Source: Myxococcales bacterium | GTDB taxonomy: Bacteria > Myxococcota > Myxococcia > Myxococcales > Myxococcaceae | Assembly: GCA_030681895.1 (NCBI GenBank) | Contig: JAUXRI010000275.1 | Location: 1-43,411, forward strand | DNA length: 43,411 nt | Reading direction: 5' to 3' | In this document: piece after piece, positions 15,816 through 23,045 of the stretch | Layout of the letters: each line of letters opens with the position of its first letter | Position numbering within the stretch: position 1 is the first letter of the stretch | Notes under the pieces: model-generated | Databases searched by the model: none | Told to the model about the DNA's origin: nothing | What the model saw: only the letters and a program-made list of their open reading frames with translations | Position numbers and translations under genes: made by a program

Positions 15816-17060
15816 ATGGCCCGTATCGACGCGCGACGCCCCATCATTCCTGCAGCTCCGAAGGTCGTGAACCCGCCAGCCGTGAAGGCCGAGACGAAGA
15901 AGGCGCTCAAGGCGGCCTTCGATTCGGCCAGCAAGGGCGGCCAGCTCGAGTTCCACGCGGGCGGCATGCCGCTGGGCCAGCGCTTCGTGCGCGTGCCGTT
16001 GAAGGCCGGCAAGGGCGCTGATCAGTACTCGTACACCGCGCTGATCCCCGTCGGAGCGCTCGCTCCCGGCGTGAAGCCGTCGGATCCGAACAAGGTGAAG
16101 TCGTTCTTCATCGAGCGCTCGGGTGGCTTCGCCGGCATCACGATGGTGGCGGGCCCGGTGACGATGGGCGCGAAGGGCAAGGTCTCGGTCGAGCCCTTCT
16201 TCAGCCGGTTCCTCGAAGGGCAGAACGGCGGCGCGGGAGCGGTCACCAAGAAGGCGCCGTCGGATCACGAAGAGGGCGGCGGCGCGGTCACGATGAAGGC
16301 TCCGTCTGACAACGAAGACGGCGGTGGCGGCGGTGCGGTCACCAAGAAGGCCCCGTCTGATCACGAAGAAGGCGGCGGCGGCGTGGGCGGCGGTGGTGGA
16401 GCCGTCACCATGAAGGCCCCGTCTGACAATGAAGATGGCGGTGGCGGAGGCCCGATTCGCACCACGCGCAAGGCGCCCTCTGATCACGAAGACGGCGGTG
16501 CTGGTGGCGTCGGTGGCGGCGGCGGCATGCAGACCATGAAGTACCCGTCGGACAACGAAGACGGCGGTGGTGGCGGCGTCGGTGGTGGCGGCGCGACGAC
16601 GGCCAAGTACCCCTCGGACAATGAGGACGGCGGTGGCGGCGTCGGCGGTGGTGGCGGCGCGACGACCGCGAAGTACCCGTCGGACAACGAAGACGGCGGT
16701 GGCGGCGGCGTCGGTGGCGGCGGTCGCGTCACGACGATGAAGGCGCCCTCGGACAACGAAGACGGCGGTGGCGGACGCGTCGGCGGTGGTGGTCGCGTCA
16801 CGACCGAGAAGTACCCCTCTGACAACGAAGACGGCGGTGGCGGAGGCGGGCGCGTCGGTGGTGGCGGCGGTCGCGTCACCACGATGAAGGCGCCCTCTGA
16901 CAACGAAGACGGCGGTGGCGGAGGCGGCGGCGTTGGTGGTGGCGGCGGTCGCGTCACCACGATGAAGGCGCCCTCGGACAACGAAGACGGCGGTGGCGGA
17001 CGCACCGGTGGTGGCGGCCGTGTCACCACGATGAAGGCGCCCTCCGACAACGACGAGTGA
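15816..17060 (+). CDS. Multi-core microviridin-type graspetide precursor
   Basis: 414 aa. Residues 1-124 form an unrecognised N-terminal domain without a signal peptide. Residues 127-134 are PFFSRFLE, followed by GQ, matching the PFFARFLE helix in microviridin leaders that ATP-grasp ligases bind. Residues 144-414 hold 13 cores separated by Gly-rich linkers. Each core has T-x-K-(A/Y)-P-S-D-(N/H)-(E/D)-(D/E), the microviridin motif TxKYPSDxE(D/E). The side chains that form two omega-esters (Thr-Asp, Ser-Glu) and one omega-amide (Lys-Glu) in microviridins are present in every core, with Asp often replacing the last Glu. The x residues in order are K, M, K, M, R, M, A, A, M, E, M, M, M. Two ATP-grasp ligases follow 10 nt downstream. 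The product is probably a chain of protease-inhibitor knots. Identity as precursor is strong; processing and target are inferred. Confidence 0.93.
   Translation: MARIDARRPIIPAAPKVVNPPAVKAETKKALKAAFDSASKGGQLEFHAGGMPLGQRFVRVPLKAGKGADQYSYTALIPVGALAPGVKPSDPNKVKSFFIERSGGFAGITMVAGPVTMGAKGKVSVEPFFSRFLEGQNGGAGAVTKKAPSDHEEGGGAVTMKAPSDNEDGGGGGAVTKKAPSDHEEGGGGVGGGGGAVTMKAPSDNEDGGGGGPIRTTRKAPSDHEDGGAGGVGGGGGMQTMKYPSDNEDGGGGGVGGGGATTAKYPSDNEDGGGGVGGGGGATTAKYPSDNEDGGGGGVGGGGRVTTMKAPSDNEDGGGGRVGGGGRVTTEKYPSDNEDGGGGGGRVGGGGGRVTTMKAPSDNEDGGGGGGGVGGGGGRVTTMKAPSDNEDGGGGRTGGGGRVTTMKAPSDNDE
16245..17057 (+). repeat. Thirteen graspetide core repeats with Gly-rich linkers
   Basis: Core Thr residues (the T of TxK) are at 144, 159, 176, 198, 217, 240, 262, 284, 307, 330, 356, 382 and 405. 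Spacing is 15-22 residues in cores 1-4 and mostly 22-26 later. Cores 6, 7, 8 and 10 read KYPSD; the other nine read KAPSD. Cores 1 and 3 end HEE, core 5 HED, the last NDE, the rest NED. The linkers of cores 9-13 contain Arg (GGR then VTT), while those of cores 1-8 mostly do not. Confidence 0.95.
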
Positions 17061-17070
17061 CGTCCAGCAG

Positions 17071-18108
17071 ATGACGAAGCCTCGACGGGCCCGTTCCGTC
17101 AGTGGCACGCGAGGGCGTCGGACACCTGTCCGGCGCCCTCTTGCGTTGCTGCTCACGCACTCGGGTGACTTCTTCACCATCGATCGAGTTCAGCGCGCCC
17201 TGCGACGCAGCGGGTGGGACGCCGTGCGCTTCGACACCGATACGTTTCCCCTTCAGGTGGGCCTCGCCATCGAGCGCACCGCGGAAGGCGTCGAGGGCGT
17301 GCTGGAGCTGGCTGATCGCTCCATCCGGCTCTCTGACGTGAAGGCCGTGTGGCTTCGCCGGCTCTGGGCACCAACGCTGCCAGACGAGATGGCGCCGGCT
17401 GACCGCGAGGCGTGCGCCGAGGCGTCACGCACGGCGCTGCAAGACGCCCTGGTGCATCTCACCGACTGCCGCTGGGTGAATCCGCTCGAGGCCTCGATGC
17501 GCGCCGAGTCGAAGGTGCTCCAGCTGCGAGTCGCGCACGAGCTCGGCTTCGACCTGCCCGAGACGACGGTGACGAACAGTCCGGCCTGGGTCGAGCGACT
17601 CAGGCGGCGAGAACCGCACCTCATCACCAAGCTCCTCGTCCCCTTGAGTTACGCGATGCAGGCCCACGAGCGGTTCTTCTACACCTCGACACTCGACGAG
17701 GCGGCGTATGGCCGGCTGGGGCAGCTCCGCTACGCGCCACAGATCTTCCAGCCGTTGATCGAAAAGGCCCGCGAGCTGCGCGTCATCGTGGTGGGCACAG
17801 AAGTGTTCGCCGGAGCCATCGACGCCTCGAAGACCGAGCGCGGGCGGATCGACTGGCGCATGCTGGACCAACGAGACGCCGTGCGATGGACGAAGGCGAC
17901 GCTCCCGGCCGGCGTGAAACGGCAGGTCTTCCAGCTCCTGAACCGTCTCGGGCTCGTCAGCGGCGCGCTCGACTTCATCGTCACGCCCGATGGCCGTCAC
18001 GTGTTCCTCGAGGTGAACCCCGCGGGCGAATGGGGCTGGCTGGAGCGCGACCTGGGCTACGACATCTCTGGCGCGATCGTTCGCGCCCTTATCCGCAAAG
18101 GACGATGA
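17071..18108 (+). CDS. Graspetide ATP-grasp ligase 1 (MvdC/MvdD family)
   Basis: 345 aa. After a basic N-terminal extension of about 24 residues the protein reads LALLLTHSGDFFTIDRV and then FDTDTFP (about 55-60), the N-terminal signature of MvdC/MvdD (MdnB/MdnC) ligases. The ATP-grasp end has D301 and E314-x-N316 (FLEVNPAGEWGWLE) for metal-ATP binding. Such enzymes phosphorylate an Asp/Glu side chain of the precursor core and join it to Thr/Ser (ester) or Lys (amide). By eye I cannot tell which of the two ligases makes esters. It starts 10 nt after the precursor stop and overlaps the second ligase by 4 bp. A TTG near codon 26 would give the usual family start. Confidence 0.92.
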   Translation: MTKPRRARSVSGTRGRRTPVRRPLALLLTHSGDFFTIDRVQRALRRSGWDAVRFDTDTFPLQVGLAIERTAEGVEGVLELADRSIRLSDVKAVWLRRLWAPTLPDEMAPADREACAEASRTALQDALVHLTDCRWVNPLEASMRAESKVLQLRVAHELGFDLPETTVTNSPAWVERLRRREPHLITKLLVPLSYAMQAHERFFYTSTLDEAAYGRLGQLRYAPQIFQPLIEKARELRVIVVGTEVFAGAIDASKTERGRIDWRMLDQRDAVRWTKATLPAGVKRQVFQLLNRLGLVSGALDFIVTPDGRHVFLEVNPAGEWGWLERDLGYDISGAIVRALIRKGR

Positions 18109-19103
18109 CCGTGAACGTGCTGCTGGTGACGCGGAGCGACGACAACGAGAGCGTCGAGCTGGTGCGACATGCGCTGAAGAAGCACGGCGCGAAGGGCATC
18201 CGGCTCGACACCGATCGCTACCCGAGCTCGGTGGGCCTCTCGACCGAGTTCAACCGCGCGAAGACGCGCCGGGTGCTGCACACGGAGGACGGCGCCGTCG
18301 ATCTCGAGAAGCTGCGCTCCATCTGGTACCGGCGCTTCCTCGCTGGCGGGCAACTGCCTGAGACGCTCGGCGATATGCGCGCCGCCTGCGTCGACGAGAG
18401 CCGCCGCCAGCTCTACGGAACCATCGCCGCGTGCCGGTGTTTTCACCTCGACACCTTGCGGGCCGTGCGGCGCTGCGATCACAAGGAGCTGCAGCTGAGG
18501 AAAGCGCGCGAGTTCGGCCTCGACGTTCCGCGAACGCTCTTCAGCAACGTGCCCGACGACGTGCGCCGGTTCGCGAAGAGCCTCAAAGGCCCCGTGATCA
18601 CCAAGATGCAACACTCGTTCGCCATCTGGCGCGGCGACGTCGAGAACGTGGTGTTCACCAACACGATCTCCGACGACGATCTCGAGAACCTCGACGGGCT
18701 GGCGCTGTCGCCGATGACGTTCCAGGAGAAGCTCGAGAAGAAGGTCGAGCTGCGCGCGACGGTGGTGGGCAACCGCGTCTTCACGGCCGCGGTCGACTCG
18801 CAGGCGCTCGATGGCGCGAAGCTCGACTGGCGCAAGGAGGGCATGACGCTGCTGGACGCGTGGTGGAAGTACGAGCTGCCGAAGCCCGTGGAGCGCGCGC
18901 TGCTGAAGCTGACGAAGTGGTTCGGCCTCAACTACGCCGCCGCCGATTTCGTGGTGACGCCCGAGGGCCGGCACGTCTTCCTCGAGATCAACGCTGGCGG
19001 AGAGTTCTTCTGGCTCCAACGCACGCCCGGCCTTCCCATCGTCGAGGCGCTCGCCGAGGTGCTGGTCGGCAAGGCGAAGCGCGTGGATCCCGGCGAGGCC
19101 TGA
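18105..19103 (+). CDS. Graspetide ATP-grasp ligase 2 (MvdC/MvdD family)
   Basis: 332 aa from the ATG at 18105, overlapping the previous stop (ATGA). The N-terminus VNVLLVTRSDDNESVELV and LDTDRYP are the family signature, without the extension seen in ligase 1. D281 and E294-x-N296 (FLEINAGGEFFWLQ) form the ATP/metal site. It is a diverged paralogue of ligase 1. Microviridin pathways need one ester-forming and one amide-forming ligase, and having both here fits cores that carry Thr, Ser and Lys acceptors. No acetyltransferase or ABC exporter follows, unlike cyanobacterial mdn clusters. Confidence 0.92.
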   Translation: MTVNVLLVTRSDDNESVELVRHALKKHGAKGIRLDTDRYPSSVGLSTEFNRAKTRRVLHTEDGAVDLEKLRSIWYRRFLAGGQLPETLGDMRAACVDESRRQLYGTIAACRCFHLDTLRAVRRCDHKELQLRKAREFGLDVPRTLFSNVPDDVRRFAKSLKGPVITKMQHSFAIWRGDVENVVFTNTISDDDLENLDGLALSPMTFQEKLEKKVELRATVVGNRVFTAAVDSQALDGAKLDWRKEGMTLLDAWWKYELPKPVERALLKLTKWFGLNYAAADFVVTPEGRHVFLEINAGGEFFWLQRTPGLPIVEALAEVLVGKAKRVDPGEA

Positions 19104-19208
19104 AACGCCCGACATGTAGGCGCCGCACCGAGTCGGCCGTCGAGTCGCGTGGCTCCTGCGCCACCGCTACACTTGTCGTGACCGGCCGGTCCTGGAAATG
19201 GGTGCTGC

Positions 19209-20006
19209 ATGTTGGGCCTTCGACGACGCATTCGACAGCTCAAGCGACAAGCCGAGTACCTCAAGGGGTACTTCGACCTCGACGCGACGAACACAGTGCG
19301 CCGACGCACCGACTTCACGAACTGCCCGCGCCCAGTCCTCCTCCTCTACGGCTTCATGTCGACCCGCCGCGTCTTCGAGGTCCTCGAGCACCGCCTGCGC
19401 CGCGACGGCTTCTGCGTCTGGAGCATGAACCTCGGCGGCTGGAAGGACGCGTTCAACACCAACGCCATCGACGACACCGCCGAGAAGGTGCGCGCGAAGA
19501 TCGATCGCCTCTACCAGCGCTACCCGAACATGGGCCCGCTCTCGATCGTCGGGCACTCCAAGGGCGGCATCATCGGCACGTATTACGTCAAGCGCCTCGG
19601 CGGCGATCGGCGCGTGAAGAACCTCGTCACCCTCGGCAGCCCGCACAACGGCTCACCCACCGCGTACTTCGGCGTCGTCACCCACGGCCTCATCTCGCGC
19701 AGCATCTGGCAGCTGACGCCGATGTCGCCCTTCATCCGCCGGCTCAAGATGGGCGCCTTCCCCCGCGACGTGCGCTTCACCAGCGTCTTCTCGAAGGCCG
19801 ATCGGGTGAACCCCTTCCCCAGCTGTCTGGCCGAGAACGAGCACGGCGCGCCGAACGTCACCAACATCGAGATCGCCGACGTGAAGCACCGAGAGTTCGT
19901 GACCAGCCGCGGCGTGTACCAGGTGCTCCGGCGAGAGCTCTTCACCGGCTACGGCCTCGAAGTGCCGGCGGAGCGACGGCCCGGCCGCCTGGTCTCCCTG
20001 CGCTGA
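19209..20006 (+). CDS. Alpha/beta hydrolase (lipase/PGAP1-like)
   Basis: 265 aa. The nucleophile elbow is GHSKGG (S117); the likely acid is D198 (FSKADRVNPF) and the base H227 (DVKHREF). The oxyanion strand reads VLLLYGFMSTRRVFEVLE. These features fit the lipase/PGAP1-like group that cleaves esters of lipids or acylated proteins. No signal peptide was seen. It lies 105 nt after ligase 2 and may be in a separate transcript: TACACT at 19168-19173 is a possible -10. A role in graspetide processing cannot be excluded but has no direct support. Confidence 0.85.
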   Translation: MLGLRRRIRQLKRQAEYLKGYFDLDATNTVRRRTDFTNCPRPVLLLYGFMSTRRVFEVLEHRLRRDGFCVWSMNLGGWKDAFNTNAIDDTAEKVRAKIDRLYQRYPNMGPLSIVGHSKGGIIGTYYVKRLGGDRRVKNLVTLGSPHNGSPTAYFGVVTHGLISRSIWQLTPMSPFIRRLKMGAFPRDVRFTSVFSKADRVNPFPSCLAENEHGAPNVTNIEIADVKHREFVTSRGVYQVLRRELFTGYGLEVPAERRPGRLVSLR

Positions 20007-20054
20007 CGGGTGGGGCTTGCTCCACGCGGTGGGTCGTGGGCAGAAGAGCGCTCC

Positions 20055-20510
20055 GTGCACCCGTCCCGGTGGGATCTCATTCTCGAGCAGAAGCCGATTC
20101 CGGTGATCGAGCACCTGCTCGAAGAGGCCTCGCGCCTGTTCGCGAAGGACCTGGCCGCGTGGCCGCCCGAGGTGAGCGAGTTCGACCCTCAGACCGGGCA
20201 GAGCCTCGAGCGCATGCTGGCCGAACGACCGGCGCGCCCCGACCCGGCCGTCTACGGGGAGTCCTTCCGGCTGGTCCGCTGGGACCTGTCGCGTGACATC
20301 GCGGCCACCGACGACTACTGGCGGAACCAGCGACACCTCGAGGCGGGTCTGACCGCCGCTGACAAGCCGATGATCCTCTTCTTGAGCCGTTTCATCACCG
20401 AGCAGCTGCTCGCCCTGGGCGAGGCCACCGAAGGCCGCGTCACCCGTGCGCGCATGCTCGACGCGCTCACGAGGGTCGAGCGACACCTGGCCGTGAAGGA
20501 TGCCCCGTGA
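20055..20510 (+). CDS. Hypothetical protein, 151 aa
   Basis: GTG start at 20055, chosen because AGAAGAG lies just before it and the protein then begins VHPSRWDLILEQKP; a GTG at 20010 is an alternative. The protein is mostly helical and charged, with DDYWRNQRHLEAGLTAADKPMILFLSRF (given in part). It is soluble, with no known motif. It overlaps the methionine aminopeptidase start by 4 bp (GTGA), so the two are probably co-translated. Confidence 0.65.
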   Translation: MHPSRWDLILEQKPIPVIEHLLEEASRLFAKDLAAWPPEVSEFDPQTGQSLERMLAERPARPDPAVYGESFRLVRWDLSRDIAATDDYWRNQRHLEAGLTAADKPMILFLSRFITEQLLALGEATEGRVTRARMLDALTRVERHLAVKDAP

Positions 20511-21529
20511 ACGTGACTGTCCCTGACTCTTCGAAGGCCACGGCCGCCGCCAGGAGGCCGCCCAACAAGCTGCCGAGGCCCGCCGACGTGTGCTGGTGCG
20601 GCAGCGGCGAGAAATACAAGAAGTGCCACAAGGACGCTGACCAGGCCTTCTTGAAGGAAGAGCGCAAGCAGCTCGAGGCGAACAAGGTGCTGCCGGGCGA
20701 CGTCTCTCCGAAACGAGACGTGCCCATCATGATCCGCCGGCCCGACTACGCCGACTCGGGCGTGCCCAGCCGAGGGTCGGGCCGAAACGTGCGCACCGCC
20801 GAAGAGCTCGTGCGCATGCGCCGCGCGTGCAGGGCCGCCGCCGAGGTCTTGAGAAAGTCAGGCGCGCAGGTGAAGCCGGGCGTCACCACCGACGCCATCG
20901 ATGCCTTCTCGCACGATCTGATCGTCTCACTGGGCGGCTACCCCAGCCCGCTGAACTACCGCGGCTTTCCCAAGTCGATCTGCTCGTCGGTCAACGAGGT
21001 CATCTGCCACGGCATCCCCGACAACCGAACGCTGAAGGACGGCGACATCGTCAACCTCGACATCACCGTCTACCTCGACGGTATGCACGGTGACTGCAAC
21101 GCCACCTTCCTCGTCGGCGATTCGGTCGACGACGAGTCACGGCAGCTGGTGCGGGTGACGCACGAGTGCCTGATGAAGGGCATCGAGGCCGTGAAGCCGG
21201 GCCGGCCCATCAGCGACATCGGCCGCGCCATCGAGGTGCACGCCGATCAGCACGGCTACGGGGTCGTGCGCAGCTACTGCGGCCACGGCATCGGCGACGT
21301 CTTTCACACCAACCTGCAGATCCCCCACTACTTCGACGCCCGCTCCAACACGCGCATGGAGCCCGGCATGACGTTCACCATCGAGCCGATGATCACCCTG
21401 GGCACGTGGGAAGAATCACACTGGAACGACGATTGGACGGTCGTGACGAAAGACCTTCGGCGGACGGCCCAGTTCGAGCACACGATTCTCGTGACCGAGA
21501 CGGCCGGCGAGATCCTCACCCGAGAGTGA
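20507..21529 (+). CDS. map: Type I methionine aminopeptidase with SEC-C zinc motif
   Basis: 340 aa. Residues 29-41 are a SEC-C motif (C29, C31, C40, H41 in CWCGSGEKYKKCH), which in SecA and other proteins binds zinc and can dock to ribosomes or SecB. The catalytic domain follows: metal ligands D185 (NLDIT), D196 (HGDCNATF), H260 (GHGIGD), E293 (TIEPM) and E324 (QFEHT), with H169 and H267 in the usual places. It removes the N-terminal Met from new proteins. The GTG start overlaps the preceding gene's stop. The SEC-C form is a known variant of the family. Confidence 0.95.
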   Translation: MNVTVPDSSKATAAARRPPNKLPRPADVCWCGSGEKYKKCHKDADQAFLKEERKQLEANKVLPGDVSPKRDVPIMIRRPDYADSGVPSRGSGRNVRTAEELVRMRRACRAAAEVLRKSGAQVKPGVTTDAIDAFSHDLIVSLGGYPSPLNYRGFPKSICSSVNEVICHGIPDNRTLKDGDIVNLDITVYLDGMHGDCNATFLVGDSVDDESRQLVRVTHECLMKGIEAVKPGRPISDIGRAIEVHADQHGYGVVRSYCGHGIGDVFHTNLQIPHYFDARSNTRMEPGMTFTIEPMITLGTWEESHWNDDWTVVTKDLRRTAQFEHTILVTETAGEILTRE

Positions 21530-21536
21530 TCGAGCA

Positions 21537-22460
21537 GTGACTGCGACCTTCGGCCTCGGGCTCGCCGCGCTCGGACGGCCCGGCTACATGACGGTGGGCC
21601 ACCGCGACGATCTTCCCGACGCCACCGAGCCGGGGATGCGCAGGGCGGCCTTCCAGACGTTCGACGAAGCGTGGCGACTCGGAGTGCGGCACTTCGACGC
21701 CGCGCGCTCGTACGGCCTCGCGGAGTCGTTTCTGGCGACCTGGATCGAGGCCCGTGGCCATCGCGACGCCGTCGTGTCGTCGAAGTGGGGCTATCGCTAC
21801 ACCGCGAACTGGCAACGGGTGGCAGACGTTCACGAGGTGAAGGATCACTCGTTCACCCACCTCGAGTCCCAGCTCGCCGAGAGCCGCGCGCTGCTCGGGT
21901 CGTCGCTTCACGTGTACCAGCTCCACTCCCTCACGCCCGACAGCCCGGCCCTCGACGACGCGCGCGTGCTCGATCGCCTGGAGCAGCTGCGAGACGAGGG
22001 CCTCGCCATGGGCGTCTCGGTCTCTGGCCCCCGTCAGGCCGAGCTGATCGAACAGGTGGCCTCGGTTCGCCGCAACGGCACGCCGCTCTTCGGGTGGGTG
22101 CAGGCGACCTGGAACCTGCTGGAGCGCTCGGCAGGCCCTGCGCTCTCGGCCGCACACGACGCTGGCCTGCACGTCATCATCAAAGAAGCGCTCGCCAACG
22201 GCCGGCTGTCACCCCGCGGCGACCTGCAGCCGCTGCTCACCGAGGCCGTCAGGCGCGGGACGACGGCCGACGCGCTCTCGTTGGCCATCGCCGCCGCACA
22301 ACCGTTCGCCGACGTGGTGCTCAGCGGGGCCGCGACGCCGGCTCACCTTCGCCAGAACCTGTCGGCGCGCGAGCTCACCGTCGGCCCGGACGAGCTGGCC
22401 GGGATGTCGTTGACGGCCGAAACCTACTGGCGAGAACGCACCGGACTGAAGTGGACGTGA
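21537..22460 (+). CDS. Aldo/keto reductase (second copy)
   Basis: 307 aa from a GTG start. AKR tetrad: D54 (HFDAARSYG), Y59, K83 (VVSSKWGY), H130 (QLHSLTPD). The C-terminus has VLSGAATPAHLRQNL in place of the cofactor-binding strand. It is only distantly like the minus-strand AKR at 14742-15695. Starts 7 nt after map, so probably the same transcript. Substrate unknown. Confidence 0.9.
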   Translation: MTATFGLGLAALGRPGYMTVGHRDDLPDATEPGMRRAAFQTFDEAWRLGVRHFDAARSYGLAESFLATWIEARGHRDAVVSSKWGYRYTANWQRVADVHEVKDHSFTHLESQLAESRALLGSSLHVYQLHSLTPDSPALDDARVLDRLEQLRDEGLAMGVSVSGPRQAELIEQVASVRRNGTPLFGWVQATWNLLERSAGPALSAAHDAGLHVIIKEALANGRLSPRGDLQPLLTEAVRRGTTADALSLAIAAAQPFADVVLSGAATPAHLRQNLSARELTVGPDELAGMSLTAETYWRERTGLKWT

Positions 22461-22471
22461 GCCATTGAGTC

Positions 22472-22966
22472 ATGTGCTCAGAAGTTGATACACCTCTGTC
22501 GCGAATGGCCACCGAGCTCCCTCCCAGACTGCTGGTCGTCGATGACGATGCCGACATCGTCAGGCTGGTGACGCTGGCCATGCGCTCGCGCGGCTACGTT
22601 GTCGAAGGCGTCACGACGTTGCCCGAGGCGATGTCGCTGATCGACTCGACTGCCTACGACGTGGTGCTCACCGACAAGAACCTGAAGGGCGCGACCGGGC
22701 TCGAGTTGATCGACGCGCTCACGCTTCGGGCGCCTGCCACTGCGGTCGTGCTGATGACGGCGTACCCGGAAGGGGCGCTCGGCCGGCTCGCCTCGCTCGA
22801 CGGCTACATCGGCAAGCCGTTCAAGTCGCTCGAACTGGTCGCGCAGAGCCTGCAAGACGCCCGCGAGCGGCGCCAGCGCTCCATCGAGCGGCAGAAGATG
22901 ATGGGGAAGCTGGGCGAAGTGAACACCGCCCTCGCGTCCAGTGCGTCGTCGAACCGCGCGCGCTGA
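22472..22966 (+). CDS. Receiver-domain protein (single-domain response regulator with coiled tail)
   Basis: 164 aa if starting at 22472; the ATG at 22505 (MATELPPRL) is about equally likely. CheY-like receiver with the acidic cluster D24-D26, phospho-acceptor D68 (VVLTDKNL), T96 (LMTAY) and K115 (GKPFK). After it are about 40 residues rich in Arg/Glu/Gln that may form a short coiled coil. No DNA-binding or enzymatic output domain, so it probably works by protein contact. Partner kinase not in the window. Confidence 0.88.
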   Translation: MCSEVDTPLSRMATELPPRLLVVDDDADIVRLVTLAMRSRGYVVEGVTTLPEAMSLIDSTAYDVVLTDKNLKGATGLELIDALTLRAPATAVVLMTAYPEGALGRLASLDGYIGKPFKSLELVAQSLQDARERRQRSIERQKMMGKLGEVNTALASSASSNRAR

Positions 22967-23045
22967 GGACTCGAGCTGTTTCGGACTCGCCCCTGTCAGA
23001 CTCCGACCGGCTGAACCCTTCAACGGCTTCGTTTCGACCTCGCCG

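Noticed and set aside
16484..17050. Pro-rich open frame on the minus strand opposite the graspetide cores
   Set aside because: Its PPPP runs are the reverse of Gly codons. It has no ribosome site, and the plus strand matches a known precursor family.
16245..17057. The core array considered as a CRISPR or as plain satellite DNA
   Set aside because: The units are in-frame coding repeats with variable Gly linkers, not constant repeats with unique spacers, and each contains the microviridin core motif.
19209..20006. The alpha/beta hydrolase as a dedicated graspetide maturation enzyme
   Set aside because: It is 105 nt away with a possible own promoter, and no known graspetide pathway uses such an enzyme. 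Adjacency alone is not enough.
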